The notes under the pieces are model-generated. The model was not told where the DNA came from and did not search any database. It saw only the letters and a program-made list of their open reading frames with translations. DNA of 64,000 nt, from NCBI GenBank assembly GCA_007922195.1, contig ML681997.1, positions 12,474,142 to 12,538,141 on the forward strand, in the 5' to 3' direction. Origin of the DNA: Podocnemis expansa. Taxonomy: Eukaryota > Chordata > Testudines > Podocnemididae. The translations under genes and the position numbers were made by a program. Shown here piece by piece: positions 1 through 11,399 of this stretch. The stretch's first letter is position 1. Every line of letters starts with the position of its first letter.

Positions 1-1252
1 ATACGTAGCAGACACGAGAACATTATCTGAGAATGTGATGCTATTTGTTGTGACCCACACATTTGAATATCTGCATGCGTTCTGACAGCCCTCACTGGTT
101 AGGCGTAGGTGTGTAGCTTTTCTGAATGGCAAAGGGAGTAACTGGACCAGCTTGGCAGTGCAGAGGAGAGGTGCATGTGTACATTGAAAGGTCAAGCATG
201 CCTCACTTCAGGTTGTATCTGCACAGGTGCACGAGAATGTCTTCTTGGCACAGGGACTGTCGGCAGCCTGGCATTGTCAGACCTAGTGGTGGTCTCCAGA
301 GTTTATAGAGCAGTAAGTGAAGGCAATATCTCAGAAGCCTTTCTCAGGGCAGTGGTGGAGAATGGTGAAGGGGTCACAAGCTTGGATGGTTTGGATGGAA
401 CAAACTCTTTGCCTGATGTAGCTAGCTCCCATTTTGTACACCGGGTCTGCTACAAGCAACTCCTGTTTGCTGGACCTGACTCAAGCACTAGCTGCACTGT
501 AGCCAACGTACAGGGATAGACTTTATCTTACAGTGCTCACACGTTCTGTTCCCTAAGTGTTCTGCAGCATATGTATGGGTTGAGTGCAAGTATGTGTGTT
601 GCTGGTGTGTGGGGCACAGATGAAGGAGGGCAGAGAGAGGCTGTGTTGCAGAGGTGATGTGTACTTTAACTTTGTATTTCCTAGCTTTCAGAGGCGTTAA
701 GTTAAGAAGGGCACTAGAAACCACTGGAAAACCTTAACTCTGTGTTACCTAAGTTTTGGGGCATTGAAATTCCTTGGTTTTAAAAACAGAAATATTTCTC
801 AGGCACCCTGTGTACCACTGCTCAGCTCTCCCCCTCCTACTTCTGTCTCCTTGGCAATCATTACCCTGGCCACAGAATGCACTGGCTGCATGACGATCCC
901 TTCATCTCCTTTGCATTGTCTGGTTGTCTCACAGCTCCCACATCCCACTTCTCCCTCCTCTACTCTCCTCTCCACAGAGACACAGGCATTGGCATGGCAC
1001 CCGTAAGTCTCGGGACTGAGAAGATAATGCAGAGACAGTGCACAGACTAGACTGGAGTCACTGGGGACATTTCTGAATTGGGAGGGACAGACTTGTGTGG
1101 GCTATGAGGGCCAGAGATGACATCTCCCAATACCCCCACTGCACAGCCCTGACTCCCTCCTCAGCACGCTACTCTCCAGTGTGTTGTTCCACTCCATATT
1201 GCCCTCACTGGAATGCAATAAGCATTTTTCTGTTGGGAAATGCACAGTTCTA
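1..1252. other. Unique sequence, no feature recognised
   Basis: I see no exon, RNA gene or recognisable repeat here. Short open frames at 175-519 (plus) and 764-1006 (plus) lack any domain, codon bias or splice context and look like chance. Confidence 0.5.
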
Positions 1253-1361
1253 GGGCCTGATTCACCACTGCAAGTTTCCTATTTTATGTTACTATACCCC
1301 CACTGCCATCAAAAGGGCAATGATGGTATAAACTGGAGCAATGTTGTATTGACTCAGGCCC
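1253..1361. repeat. Short palindromic repeat with GGGCCTGA termini
   Basis: The block opens with GGGCCTGATTC and closes with GACTCAGGCCC, so its ends are inverted repeats of about 10 bp. It is flanked by TA on both sides, which would fit a mariner-type MITE. Related blocks with GGGCCAGAT-type ends occur at 11310-11399 and 44269-44355, and a weaker one at 8442-8521. Superfamily assignment is tentative. Confidence 0.45.
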
Positions 1362-1758
1362 TAAATGGTCATTCCAGGGAATTCTGACTGATTTTTTTTT
1401 CAGTAGGAATACCGATGGAAACACATAAATAAAAACAAGTGCATATGTTGCAATATTGTGACATCATGCTGTCCTTTAAATGACAAGACACTTCCACAGC
1501 ATGGTGTAATCCTGTTTTTTAGGAGCAGCAACACCTTGTTAAGAGCAACCACCACTTACAAGCAAAATTTCTCTTGAGAGGGAAGTGCTGTGACCTTCTG
1601 CCATCTGTTGAGGGGGAGGAACTCCAGTGGCTCATTCCACCTTGGTCCCATGACATGCCACGGATATTAGTTGGCTCCATGAGGGGCCATTAGCATCGTT
1701 GTGTAGTTTATGTAGTTCACCCCTACCCCTGATGTCTGTCCCTCTTACAGCATGAGGG
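1362..1758. other. Unique sequence, no feature recognised
   Basis: Nothing beyond short T- and A-rich stretches. Confidence 0.5.
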
Positions 1759-2935
1759 CAGGGTTGGATTAACTTTCTGGTGAGCCTGGAGCTATTCAAT
1801 TTTGTGAGGCCCTTTATAGCCTGGCACAGCAGTGCTCTGTGGACTGGGAGCAGTTGTGTTGGCCTGGAGCAGACTGGCCAGCTTAGGAATGAGGAGGGCT
1901 AGTGCTGTGCTGTGGTGCAGGTTATTGGTGCTCCTGGGACGTCAGAGCACTGGGGCTTGAGGTGCTCTGGGGGTAGGGCAGGCTGGTGAGGTGGCGAGGT
2001 GAGGATTGGCATGGAGCATTTGGGACAGGTCTGGGTCAGACTTGCCAGCCCAAGGTCAGGTTGGGTCCACTGGTGGTGTTAGGGCACTCTGGCAGTGGGC
2101 AGCAGGGGCCACTCAGGTGCAGGACAGCCAGGGTGAGTAGGGGTAGGGCAGCACTGAGGCATGGACCTGGGAGCACTTAGGGCTCTCCAGTACTGGAGAC
2201 GCTTGGCCAGCCTGGATGGCTTTGTGCTCAGGTTGCCCAGGGTGGGGCTTTGGCCTTTGATGGGAGAGGGATGGAAGGGACATGGCTTCAGGCATAAGGG
2301 GTGGGGACTGGGTTTAGTCTCCCTGAATGGCCAGTTCGCAAGTGGCCTAGATTGGCTGCAGTCCCTCTTCTGGCTCCTCCATAACTTTCTCCAGAGGTTC
2401 TGGGCACACTTTTTCCAGAACCTCCTGATTTTTGCGCATCCTATCCGTGGCTCCATGAAGTTGTGTGACCTCCTCATCAGCCTTCTCCTGATGAAGGCCA
2501 AAGTGGCCACCTATAATAACGGGCAGTGGATGTTGGCTGAGGGGTTCTTAGTGATTGTGGGGCCTTTTCCATTGCTCCAGTCATTCATGTACCAGGACAG
2601 AGTTCCTCTTGGGCAAGCCTGCAGGCTTTCTAGAAAGCTTTGAGGAGCAGTGAGTGCTGTCTGGAGTTCTGTGCTTAGTATCTCCTTTAGGTTCTTTAGT
2701 TTTGAACCTTTGACCCCCAGGCCTGTGCCTGGTTTTTCTCATTTGCTGCCCCCCCATATTTATTTGAGTCCCTCCTGAGTGCAGTAGCTCCTCTACTTTT
2801 CGTGGAAGTGGGGCCGTCAGCTTTGGGCTTGCTTGTCCCACCCATCTCCTGCTACTGAATAGGAACATTTCCTCTGGGAACACTTTCCCTACTGTGATCT
2901 GTCCTCTCACCACAACTACCAGATAAAATGGCTTA
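1759..2935. mobile_element. GC-rich hAT-like block, right end not found
   Basis: The start CAGGGTTGGATTAAC resembles the termini of the hAT elements at 7497-8031 and 59814-60216. The text ATTTTGTGAGGC near 1796 is shared with the 59814 element. No matching right terminus or 8-bp duplication was found, so the extent is a guess. The block holds GC-rich open frames on both strands. One minus-strand frame (about 2340-2530) is rich in Glu, Lys and Leu and ends at a TAG; it could be a degraded coiled-coil segment of a transposon protein, but I recognise no family. Confidence 0.35.
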
Positions 2936-3111
2936 TTTGAAATGCTTCAGATGTTCCAGTGGATTATTCAACAGTTGCTGTACTGGGGGGCAATACTCTG
3001 TATTGTCAACACCTGACAACTTATCAGGTGTGGTCATCTTTGACGACGGGCCTGGTCTGACCATCTCTAAATCTTGACAATAGAGCTGGGTCCAACAATT
3101 GTGGATTTATC

Positions 3112-3152
3112 CCATCATGAAGTCCCTTCCAACCCTATGATTCTATGATCTC
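3112..3152 (+). mobile_element. CR1 LINE 3' terminus, severely 5'-truncated
   Basis: The segment contains the standard CR1 3' end: an AAGTCCCTTCCAACCCTATG-type motif followed by the terminal repeat ATTCTATGAT. Only about 40 bp survive, with no coding part. Extreme 5' truncation is normal for CR1. Confidence 0.7.
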
Positions 3153-3253
3153 TAGTAATGAGCGGACAAAAACATTCTTCACATCAACCTGATGTCAGTG
3201 ACTGTTGCATATATGCTCACTTGGGCATATCTGGATTCAGGAAAGAGCAGAAT

Positions 3254-3768
3254 GGGTATGTCCACACGTAGGTTTTAAATAGAAATAATACTGGTTATTT
3301 CGCTTTAAAAACTATAAGGTCCACACAACATTTTCTGGTTTCGAAATGACAAGCTCTGTCATTTCGAAACAAGAAAAGTTAGTGATTCAATAAAACCTTG
3401 GTTGAAAATGAAACAAGGGTTAGATCAAAACTGTTAAATCAAAATAACACCATGCAGACATGCTATTTTGATATAACGGTTATTTTGATTTAACAGTTTT
3501 GCCCTTCTCCTCCCGAGGGTGCCTTTCCCTTTTCATGCACTGAGTGGGGGCATGGCCCTATTAGAAGGCCATTTTGCCACACCTCCCATGGTGTCCCTCT
3601 CCTAAATCGATATAGCAAGTTCTGTCCCTGGATGTACTATTTCAATTTGAGTTTTAGGTGTGGACTTATTAAACTGATTTAACTTAAATCAATTTAATGA
3701 TTTTTATAGCAATTTTATTAAATTGATTTAAGTTAAATTGATTTAACTGCCTGTGTATGGACATAGCC
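3254..3768. mobile_element. PIF/Harbinger-type MITE (TTAAATTGATTTAA word type)
   Basis: The element starts GGGTATGTCCACAC and ends with the complement GTATGGACATAGCC, giving about 14-bp inverted termini. It is flanked by an exact 3-bp duplication AAT (3251-3253 and 3769-3771). The interior is built from short self-complementary words related to TTAAATTGATTTAA and TTTCGAAAT. There is no transposase frame, so it is non-autonomous. The superfamily is inferred from the terminus type and the 3-bp duplication. Confidence 0.7.
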
Positions 3769-4971
3769 AATGAGAATATGTTCTAATAGTGATTTTTGTT
3801 ATATACGGTATTGTCAAGTATGACAGTGTATTGCTTTACTCATGTTGGGAAAATAACCAGGTCCTCCCAAATATGAAAATCTTAATCACAAGGTAGAATA
3901 ATGTAGGTCCTTATCAACACTACATTTTCGTGACAGAAGTGAGCCAATCATCTTATTCAAAAGTAAAGGGAGAGAACATATACCTCTTAAACAGACCATA
4001 TTTAGGGCTTAGGGCTATTTAGTTCCTAAGCATTGTGGCCCCGATCCAGAAAAGAATAAGCCCACTGACTTCATCTGTACTACTCATGCAAATATTTAAA
4101 TACTTGCTGGATGGAGCATCTACAGAGCAAGGGCGAACAGAAAGGTGGGAGATGATAGGCAGATATGATTACATAAGTAAGAATGCTTTGCAATTTATTT
4201 CTTCAGAAGAATTCTGTAAGATTGATAGGACCAATGACTGATCACTTGGCAGGGAAGCTGTGGATGCTGTTATCACGCATCAATCATCTCCAACAAACAC
4301 AGGTTACACTTCTGCAACAGTGTGATGAGGATTTAGGGACATTACCATCTGCCTTTGTTGATGTTGATTTTCTAGCAGGAATTTACTTTCCGTAGTCTAA
4401 TAAATATTGAGATTGGTGGATGTCATCACAGATTCTAGCCCTCCTATTCCACTATTCAGACAGTGGAGTGATTTATCCATGTTACTTAATAAGAAACCTT
4501 AACACTCTGATGCATATTTTTTCCATTGGTATAAATATACGTGTGCACTAGGCTGGTCGCACATTTGATCTGCCGGCTAAAATGAATGACGTATGCTGCC
4601 GTGAGCCACTGGAAGTACTCACATTATTCACATTCTTGTGAGCAGGCCAGGCTTGCCAATGTTCAAATAACAGGCAAACCATCTGACCCATCTCCACTTA
4701 CCATGTGCACACAAAATACATTGCATGATTTTACTATACAGTTTAGGCTTGCCTCCCTGGACTAACCTATCAACTTTCATAAATACCAACCAGTACAGAA
4801 GATTCTGCGCAGGAGTCAAACTCAGGAAAATTGAGGGAGCAGCTATTCCTTTAGCACTTATGGCCATAAGAGTTGAACACTGGGCCATTTTTTTGTCCTT
4901 TCATTTAATATTCTAGCTCTGGCAGAAACAGAATGAGAAATCAATATGCACCAGTGAAAGGCAATTTTAGG
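3769..4971. other. Unique sequence, no feature recognised
   Basis: Short frames at 4035-4241, 4183-4395 and 4628-4888 show no domain and overlap each other on both strands. No repeat was recognised. Confidence 0.5.
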
Positions 4972-5252
4972 GCTAGCCTAAACTAACACATTACTTTGGT
5001 CTACAATTAAAATGTAGGTTGATCTCACTATCTCATTCAGTGCTGGAAAAAATTTCATACCCTGTGCAACATAGTTAGGTTATCCTAAACCCCACTGTAG
5101 ACACAGGTAGGTTGATGGAGGAATTCTAGGTTGATGTAGTTATTCTGCTCAGAGAGGTAGATTTAATAAAATGATGGAAAAACCCCTTCCATTTCTGTAG
5201 AAAGTGTCTACATCACAGCACTGTAGTCACCTAGCTGTAGTGTAAACATACC
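4972..5252. mobile_element. Old MITE, Harbinger-like terminus at the right end
   Basis: The right end reads TAGTGTAAACATACC, the complement of a GGTATGTTTACAC terminus related to the Harbinger-type MITEs in this window. The interior repeats the words GTAGGTTGAT and CTACATCA. The left end near 4972 is not clearly inverted to the right end, so the boundary is approximate and the copy looks old. Confidence 0.45.
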
Positions 5253-5498
5253 TTGAGAGACCCTTTTTTTCAAACGTTGGTGAACAGAGCTCTTTCTTCA
5301 TATGCCATTTTTGCCTAAAGTTATGAAATGCGCTCTGAGAGTATTTTGCTTTTTAATACTCCAGTTGCTGTAATCCCTAATTTGGACAGGGTCACCAAAA
5401 TATGGCCAGTCTTGTCTCCATTTTCATTATATTTTTCAGCATGGGCTTGGCAGACAGTCTCCAGGAATTGCTGCCTACCTTTGCCAGCAAGTCTGTAC

Positions 5499-5994
5499 GG
5501 CTATGTCTACACTTAAGAATGCTAGTTTGAACTAAGTTAGTTCAAATTAATTAATTCAAACTAATTGTGATTAATTCAAACTAACAGTTCAAATTAGCAT
5601 GTCCACACTAGAAACCTAAATAGAACTAGCATGTCCATGCACAGGACTTGCTAGTTTGGCTTAGAAAGGAGGCACCATGGGAAGTGTAGCAACATGGCAC
5701 CCAAGAATGGCCATAACCCCACCCAATACATAAAAAGAGGAAGACACCCTGGGAGGAAACAGGTCAAACTGCCTTTAGTTTGAACTAATGGTTAGTTCAA
5801 ACTAACATGGCTCCATTGGGTTAGTTCTAACTAATAAATTTGAACTAACCAATAGTTCAAACTAAGGGCAGGTTTTACAAGATCGAACAAAGTTTTCCTT
5901 AGTTCAAACTAAGGAAAGCCAGTGTGGCCATGGGCTAATTTAGTTCATATTAAGACTCCTTAATTCAAACTAAATTCCCAGTGCAGACATAGCC
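5499..5994. mobile_element. PIF/Harbinger-type MITE (TTAGTTTGAACTAA word type)
   Basis: Termini are GGCTATGTCTACAC and its complement GTGCAGACATAGCC, flanked by TAC and TAT. The interior contains many copies of the near-palindrome TTAGTTTGAACTAA. It closely matches the copy at 60635-61281, including the sentence around GGCACCATGGGAAGTG, and gives the empty site for the hAT insertion in that copy. A TATA-like AATACATAAAAAGAG lies near 5726. No transposase frame. Confidence 0.75.
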
Positions 5995-6727
5995 TATGTG
6001 ATTTATGGAAAGTCACTTAACTTCCATGTGCCTCTGTCTACCTGTTTCAATAAATGAGGCTTATATACATACACTAGCCTGCTGTGGCTATTGAGAGGCT
6101 TAAATTACTGCTTGCAAGTGTCTTTAAAATGAATGGGTATCATATATGCATAATAGGAAAAGAGAACTCTCCTAGAGGATGAGAGAATTCCCCCCCCCCC
6201 CCCAACTTGAGTGATCTACAATTAAACCCAGCATTTATGAGTGAGGAAATGTGGAAAGATAAATGTATCATATCATTCCCATTAATTAGCAGGTCATAAA
6301 AATATGCAGGTAGTTTAGGTCAATTAATATATATCTAAGCTTAAATTAAACCTTGTTTTACTTGCTTTGTTTCCCTTTCTGAATTCTACAGACCATACTT
6401 TAAGGAGCTGCTAAAGTTTAGACTTAAAGTCAAGCAATTGTATGGATGCATTTCTCAGTCTCTGATCTTCAAAATCCCAAGAAAGTCCAGTTATAACTAC
6501 AGAGGATAGTTAGTTAGGCACAGAAGATAATGTCCCACTGAAGACAAAGACAAAACTCCCACTGATTTCAGCAGGGCCTGGGTTTCATGCATAGTCTCCA
6601 ACCCTGGCCTTTCTAAGACCAGAGGTTCATCCTTACTGCACAATCAAACTTTCTTATGCAACTTGGGGTATCTTACTCATAAACATCTAATCCATTTTTA
6701 TTTAATTATAATAAACTTTTGGACTCA
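5995..6727. other. Unique sequence with a poly-C run
   Basis: A run of 14 C lies at 6190-6203. The rest is AT-rich with no feature recognised. Confidence 0.5.
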
Positions 6728-6811
6728 AGAAAAGCAAGGAGTCTTGCGGTCCTTAAAGACTAACAGATTTAATTATCACATGAGCTTTCGTGGGAGAAAT
6801 CTTTGTCTCAA
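6728..6811 (-). repeat. Fold-back SINE-like family, half copy
   Basis: It contains GCAAGGAGTCTTG, then the arm text AAAGACTAACAGATTTA and GAGCTTTCGTGGGAGAAA. Only one arm is present, with neither the leader nor the opposite arm. No clear target duplication. Confidence 0.65.
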
Positions 6812-7029
6812 GGATATCTTGTGCCGATGAGTTCCACAAGATAATCAGACACTGTTTTCTTTTACCTTATTTAAAGGTCAAGTGAAATTTTACTGATAAA
6901 GTCTCATATTTAATGTTCACTTTATAAGATTAATATGCCTGCATATGAGTCCACAGCTGACATTTGAGCTGCTACTGGACTTTTTATTGACATTTTATAT
7001 GGCCTGTGTAGGTAACATAATATAGTAAT

Positions 7030-7250
7030 AAAAACTATCTCATAGGTATCACTTTTCATCAGTAGACCTCAAAGTGCTTCACAATCTTTAATGTATCTAG
7101 CTTCACAGTCTGTGAAGTGGGGACTGTAAATTTGCTCTTTTTAGGGATGGGGAACTGAACAACAGACAAAATAAATGACTTGTCCAGGGTCACACGAGAA
7201 GCCTGTGGCAAAGTAGGAAACTGACCCTGGCTTTCCCAAGTCTGAAGTTA
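7030..7250 (-). mobile_element. MIR/CORE-type SINE remnant
   Basis: On the minus strand this resembles the core and tail of tRNA-derived CORE SINEs. On the plus strand I can read CCTCAAAGTGCTTCACAATC, GGGATGGGGAACTGA and CTTGTCCAGGGTCACAC, the usual reverse-strand landmarks of this family. It is diverged, with no clear ends, which suggests an ancient insertion. Confidence 0.6.
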
Positions 7251-7496
7251 ATTAAGTAATTGGTTTAGTTCCTTCATAGAAAAAACACAGCTTTCCTCTT
7301 ACATTAGCTTTCTTTATTTGCTGCAGTGATTCTGTTATTCTCTCAAGGAGTCTTTCACCCTCTGCCCCAAATATTTTTTATTTTATAGGAATTCTGTGTC
7401 AGTAAGCATGTAGAGGTTACCCTTCATTGTTACTAATCCTTTTGGGAAGCACAAATAATGACACACAGAACACTTTTTTCATTCTCATACCATCAG

Positions 7497-8031
7497 CAGG
7501 GACTAATTATTGCAGCCTCCAGCCCCTAAAACCCCAACACTATTCTGGTGCCCCCTGCCCTGCTCAGTGCCGGCAAGGTAGGAGCACTCAAATTGCTCCT
7601 GAGTCATGCCCCACTGGTGCTCTGAGGAGGGGGGGCAGAGCCTGGAGCCAGGGGCTGGGCTCTGCACTCCCGCCTTGCCTGTGGGCCAGCAAGTCCTTCC
7701 CTGGAGGTGAGCTAGTGCCTGCCCATGGGGAGGGAGCAGCTGGCACAGCTGCAACCTGGCTCTGCTGCAGCCTGGTGCATCAGCACAGCTTCAGGTCCTG
7801 TGGCTGAGAAATGCCAAGCTGCATTGGTGGCTGCTGTGCTACATTCCAGCTGCTCCCCACCTCCCCCTGCAGACTGCCAAGAGTGGGGTCAGGCTAGGAG
7901 CTTCCTCTGGCCCCAAGGTCTTGCCCCAGTGACAGGGGGCCTGGCTTCTGTGGTGAGTGATGGGCCCCAGGCAGGAGCGGCCCCACAGTGGGAAGCAGCC
8001 CAGGACCCCTGGGCCGCTTAATCCGGCCCTG
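7497..8031. mobile_element. hAT-type MITE, GC-rich, 535 bp
   Basis: The ends are CAGGGACTAATTATTG and the complement of CAGGGCCGGATTAAGC. Flanking octamers ACCATCAG (7489-7496) and ATCATCAG (8032-8039) match at 7 of 8 positions, as expected for hAT. The interior is about two-thirds G+C, which creates long chance frames on both strands (7503-7754, 7725-8021, 7839-8036). These are not genes. The element interrupts an old MIR-type SINE. Confidence 0.75.
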
Positions 8032-8110
8032 ATCATCAGACCTCTAGGTGCTTTAAGTGGACAGTAGGTATTATTATCCCCATTTTACAGACTGGGAAGC
8101 TGATGTTCCA
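8032..8110 (-). mobile_element. MIR/CORE-type SINE fragment beside a hAT insertion
   Basis: The text TATTATTATCCCCATTTTAC, followed by AGACTGGGAAGCTGA, is the complement of the MIR core. The remainder is probably interrupted by the hAT MITE at 7497-8031. Confidence 0.6.
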
Positions 8111-9166
8111 ATATCTCCAACACTGTCCTTTGGTTTGCTTTAAACAAACACCTAGGAAAATGTTCCCCTAATAGATAAGGTTCTCCCTTTTATGTTTTAC
8201 TTTATATGTGATTGACAAGTAAATTATCACTAATAGCAGGAAAATTCAGGATAGAGGCTGGATCTGTCATTTACTAAATACTTGTACTGCAAGTAGCACC
8301 CATTTGAAGCCCCTCTGTGCTACTGTAATATAAATTATTAAATAGTAATAAGGCCAGACTTCACATAGTTTCTCCTTATTTTATAAGCAGATTTGTCAGT
8401 AAGTTTTGTCTAGCATTGGCTTCAAAATCTGTGGGCCAAAACCTCAGTTGGTGTAACACTGGTGTAGCTCCACTGAAGTCAACAGAACTTAGCTGCTTTA
8501 ATTCCCTGTAGAATATGGCCCAATATTTCTTTAAAGAAATCACCCAAGTAAAGAAACCACATGCTATCCCAATTCACCAGGCCTTCTGAGAAACCTACCG
8601 TAATATATGCACACTGGTGTTTTTTGAAATTGTTTTCCAACTACTTTTTTTTTTTTTTAAATTAGGAAACCTTATCTTTAGCCCTTTAATTAACAACATT
8701 GTCCATCTGCTTAAGGCTCTCATCAGATAACACCATTCTTGCATCTGTGTTCTTCATCTAGCATTCAGAGTTATCACACTATCTTGCCTCCTTAATAACC
8801 CACCTTCTGTTCTAGGCCAAGGAATGATTTCTTCATTTCTCATTCTAATGAGTGCATTGCTAACAGGCAGTTTTCCATTACGTATCTGCTTTCAGCATGC
8901 AGTCCTTGCTTGGAATGCTGGCATAACTGGGACAGAGTCTGGTTTAGTGGACACTTTTATAAGAGAAGGAGGAAGTATAGCTGACTTCTGCTTTCTGGTG
9001 GGATTCAATTGATGCTGCTATTACAAAACAGCTGTTCATTCTCTGTGACTGACTGCATAGGCAATTAGGTCTTGGAAGGAAGTCTGGACTAGTTACACTG
9101 GTGCAGTTTGTCTTACAAGCTGCATACATCCAAAAGTCAAAGCTTTTCCCCCTGAATCATTTCTTA
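8111..9166. other. Mostly unique; one degraded palindromic repeat
   Basis: At 8442-8521 the words CCTCAGTTGGTGTAA, GCTCCACTGAAGTCAA and a closing ATGGCCC resemble the palindromic repeat at 11310-11399. A T-run lies at 8646-8660. Nothing else was recognised. Confidence 0.45.
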
Positions 9167-9450
9167 GGGTATGTCTCCATTGACAGTGGAAAATTTGCCA
9201 CCATCAGATCAATTTTCTGGATCAAAAGAATGATCATAAAAGACATGCTCAGTCGATTCAGAAATTGACTTAATAAAACCATCCCCTCAAGTGGCATAGC
9301 ACTGTGTGAATGTGAATGTATTCGCCATCAGCGCAGTGCAGTGAAGGTGGTGTGCTAAAAGGGAGTTATGAAGTTGACAGAAGTTACTCAAACTCCTTGT
9401 ATAACCCCCGTCAATTGCCACTGAATTTTACCAGCAGTGGAGACTGAGCC
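9167..9450. mobile_element. PIF/Harbinger-type MITE with TTA target duplication
   Basis: Termini GGGTATGTCTCCATTGACAG and the complement of GGCTCAGTCTCCACTGCTGG are inverted and imperfect. The flanks are TTA on both sides (9164-9166 and 9451-9453), the canonical Harbinger target. The interior differs from the word-repeat MITEs and carries no long frame. The elements at 37980-38245 and 50272-50564 look related (GTGGCAAATT-type subterminal text). Confidence 0.7.
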
Positions 9451-9668
9451 TTAGTTATAGATCTACTGCCAATGAGAAGTAGCCATACAAACAAAAAAAG
9501 TGGCATCAAAATACTACAGTTTCTGTCCCCTAAACCAGAGTAAGAGAGGTAAACATTGACACTTTTTGTCATCCCCCTTTTCAAACTATTGTGTCTGCAA
9601 AAATAAAACTATATTCAGCCCATCTTCCTCATCTTGTCTTTGCTGATACAGCCTTGGATAGACTCATA

Positions 9669-10054
9669 GGCTATGTCTACACTAGCCAATTAGTTCAGAC
9701 TAAGCAAGCTTAGTCTGGCCTAATTTAGTCCAGGCCTATGATAGGTTTTCCCTAGTTCGAACTCAGAAATTTCTTAGTTTGAACTAAGGAAAGCTTAGTC
9801 CAAACTAATAAGTTTGAGCTGTTAGTCTAGACTAAGCACTTACCGGTAGTTTGAACTTTTAAGTTCAAACTAGCGTGATGTAGACACACACTAATGGCCT
9901 AGTTCAAACTTTTTTAGTTTGAATTAAGTCATTAGTTCAAACTAGCTTCTCTGACTAGCTTGAACTAAAAAGCCATGGTTAGTTTGAAATACCCAGGAAC
10001 TGCTTAGTTTGGACTAAGCAAGTCCAAACTAAGCTCTGTGATGTAGACATAGCC
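9669..10054. mobile_element. PIF/Harbinger-type MITE (TTAGTTTGAACTAA word type)
   Basis: It starts GGCTATGTCTACAC and ends GATGTAGACATAGCC. The interior is a chain of palindromic words such as TAGTTTGAACTAA and TTAGTCTGGACTAAG. Flanks are ATA and ATC. It is inserted at the 3' end of the CR1 copy, between ATAGACTCATA and ATCGACTCTAAGG. Confidence 0.75.
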
Positions 10055-10208
10055 ATCGACTCTAAGGTCAGAAGAGACCAATATGATCACCTAGTCTGAC
10101 TCTTGCATGATGCAGGCCACAAAATCTCACCCACCTCCTTCTGTAATAAACCTCTAACCTGTAACTGAGTTACTGAAGTCCTCAAATCATGACTTAAAGA
10201 CTTTAAAG

Positions 10209-10532
10209 CAGGGCCATCCCTACCGGAGGGCTAAGCAGGGCGACTGTCCCAGGCCCTGCAGTTCTGTGGGCCCCATGCTGCCCTGTTGCCGGGGAGGAGG
10301 GGCAGTGTGGGGCATGTGCCACTGCCCTCCTACTGCCATGCTCCTCCTCATCTTCAGCAGCAAGGTGAAGGCAAAGGGCAGAGGCAAGGCAGATGCATGG
10401 AGCCTGGCCTCTGGGCTGGTCCTCCCCACCTCTGGGTCAGCCTGCCCGTCCCCAGGACCAGTCCTGGTGGTGTGCAGGGGACCCCAACAGACTGGTTAGC
10501 TGGGGCCCTACTCCACCCTAGGGATGGCCCTG
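10209..10532. mobile_element. hAT-type MITE inserted in CR1
   Basis: Inverted termini are CAGGGCCATCCCTA and TAGGGATGGCCCTG. Flanking octamers CTTTAAAG (10201-10208) and CTTTAAAA (10533-10540) match at 7 of 8. The interior is GC-rich and makes spurious frames on both strands (10266-10499, 10354-10803). CR1 sequence resumes on both sides, which fixes the boundaries independently. Confidence 0.85.
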
Positions 10533-11041
10533 CTTTAAAATACAGAGAATCCACTAGCAAATGAATTGTACTCCATGCTACAGTGCAAGGCAAAAATCTC
10601 CAAGAGCCCTTGCCAATCTGCCTTTGAGAAAAATTCCTTCCCAGCCCCAAATATGGTGAACAGTTAAATCCTGAGCATGTGGGCAAGACTGACCAGCCAA
10701 CACCCAGAAAAAGAAATCTCTGTAATAACTTAGAACCCACCCATCTAACGTCCCTTCTCAGGTCACTGGCATATCCACCACCATTAGTCAATAAATCAGT
10801 CAATTGCCAAACAAGGTTGACCCATCATACCATCCCCTCCATAAATTTATCAAGCTCAGTTTTGAAGCCAGCTAGGTTTCTGGCCCACACAGCTTCCCTT
10901 GGCAGACTATTCCAGAACTTTACTCTGATCGTTAGAAGCCTGTGTCTAATTTCAAACCTAAATTTCCTGATGGACAGTTTATATCCATCTGTTCTTGTCT
11001 CTACATTGCCACTGTACTCAAATAATTCCTCTCCCTCCCTG

Positions 11042-11172
11042 ACACGGCTGGATTTAGAGGCCCTAGGGCCCCTGGCTGCCTAATTTCATGCTCGTTGGCC
11101 CCCCACCACAGCAGTTGGGGGGGGGAGGCCAGGACTGGGGGGGGGGGAGTGGGTGTGGCCCTTCCCCTGGGA
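11042..11172. mobile_element. Fragment of a hAT-like element with G-rich runs
   Basis: The text GGCTGGATTTAGAGGCCC resembles the left end of CAGGGCCGGATTAAG-type hAT elements. G runs follow at 11117-11148. No right terminus or duplication was found. Confidence 0.35.
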
Positions 11173-11309
11173 CTAGTATGAAAACATTTTTAAGCAACTG
11201 GTTCAGCTAATCCAGTGGTTTTATAATGCAGACCCTCCAAGTCTTCATGCATTTAGAAACATAAAATGTAAACAATAGCTCTAAAATAAGAAAGCTTTTG
11301 TAAAATTCA

Positions 11310-11399
11310 TGGGCCAGATCCTCAGCTGGTGTAAATTAGACTTATTCCATTGGACTTCAATGGTTCCACACTGATTGAACTCATTTGAGGGTCTGGCCC
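11310..11399. repeat. Palindromic repeat, GGGCCAGATCCTCAGC type
   Basis: About 90 bp opening with GGGCCAGATCCTCAGCTGG and closing with GAGGGTCTGGCCC. The central part CCATTGGACTTCAATGG is itself palindromic. The same architecture appears at 44269-44355. It looks like an old fold-back MITE common in reptiles; I do not assign a superfamily. Confidence 0.6.

Larger units (their letters stand above)
9653..11041 (-). mobile_element. Old CR1 LINE, 3' part, broken by two later insertions
   Basis: On the plus strand the text runs from the CR1 3' end (AGGTCAGAAGAGACC, ATCACCTAGTCTGAC near 10066-10100) through TTCCTTCCCAGCCCCAAATA and CATCAAGCTCAG-type text to TTCCTCTCCCTCCCTG at 11041, as in the non-coding and 3' coding part of reptile CR1. 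A Harbinger MITE (9669-10054) sits in the terminal repeat and a hAT MITE (10209-10532) in the 3' region. The CR1 is therefore older than both. No intact frame. Confidence 0.75.

Noticed and set aside
7503..8036. Protein-coding gene in overlapping long frames
   Set aside because: The frames lie within a hAT MITE with inverted ends and an 8-bp duplication, exist on both strands and reflect high G+C.
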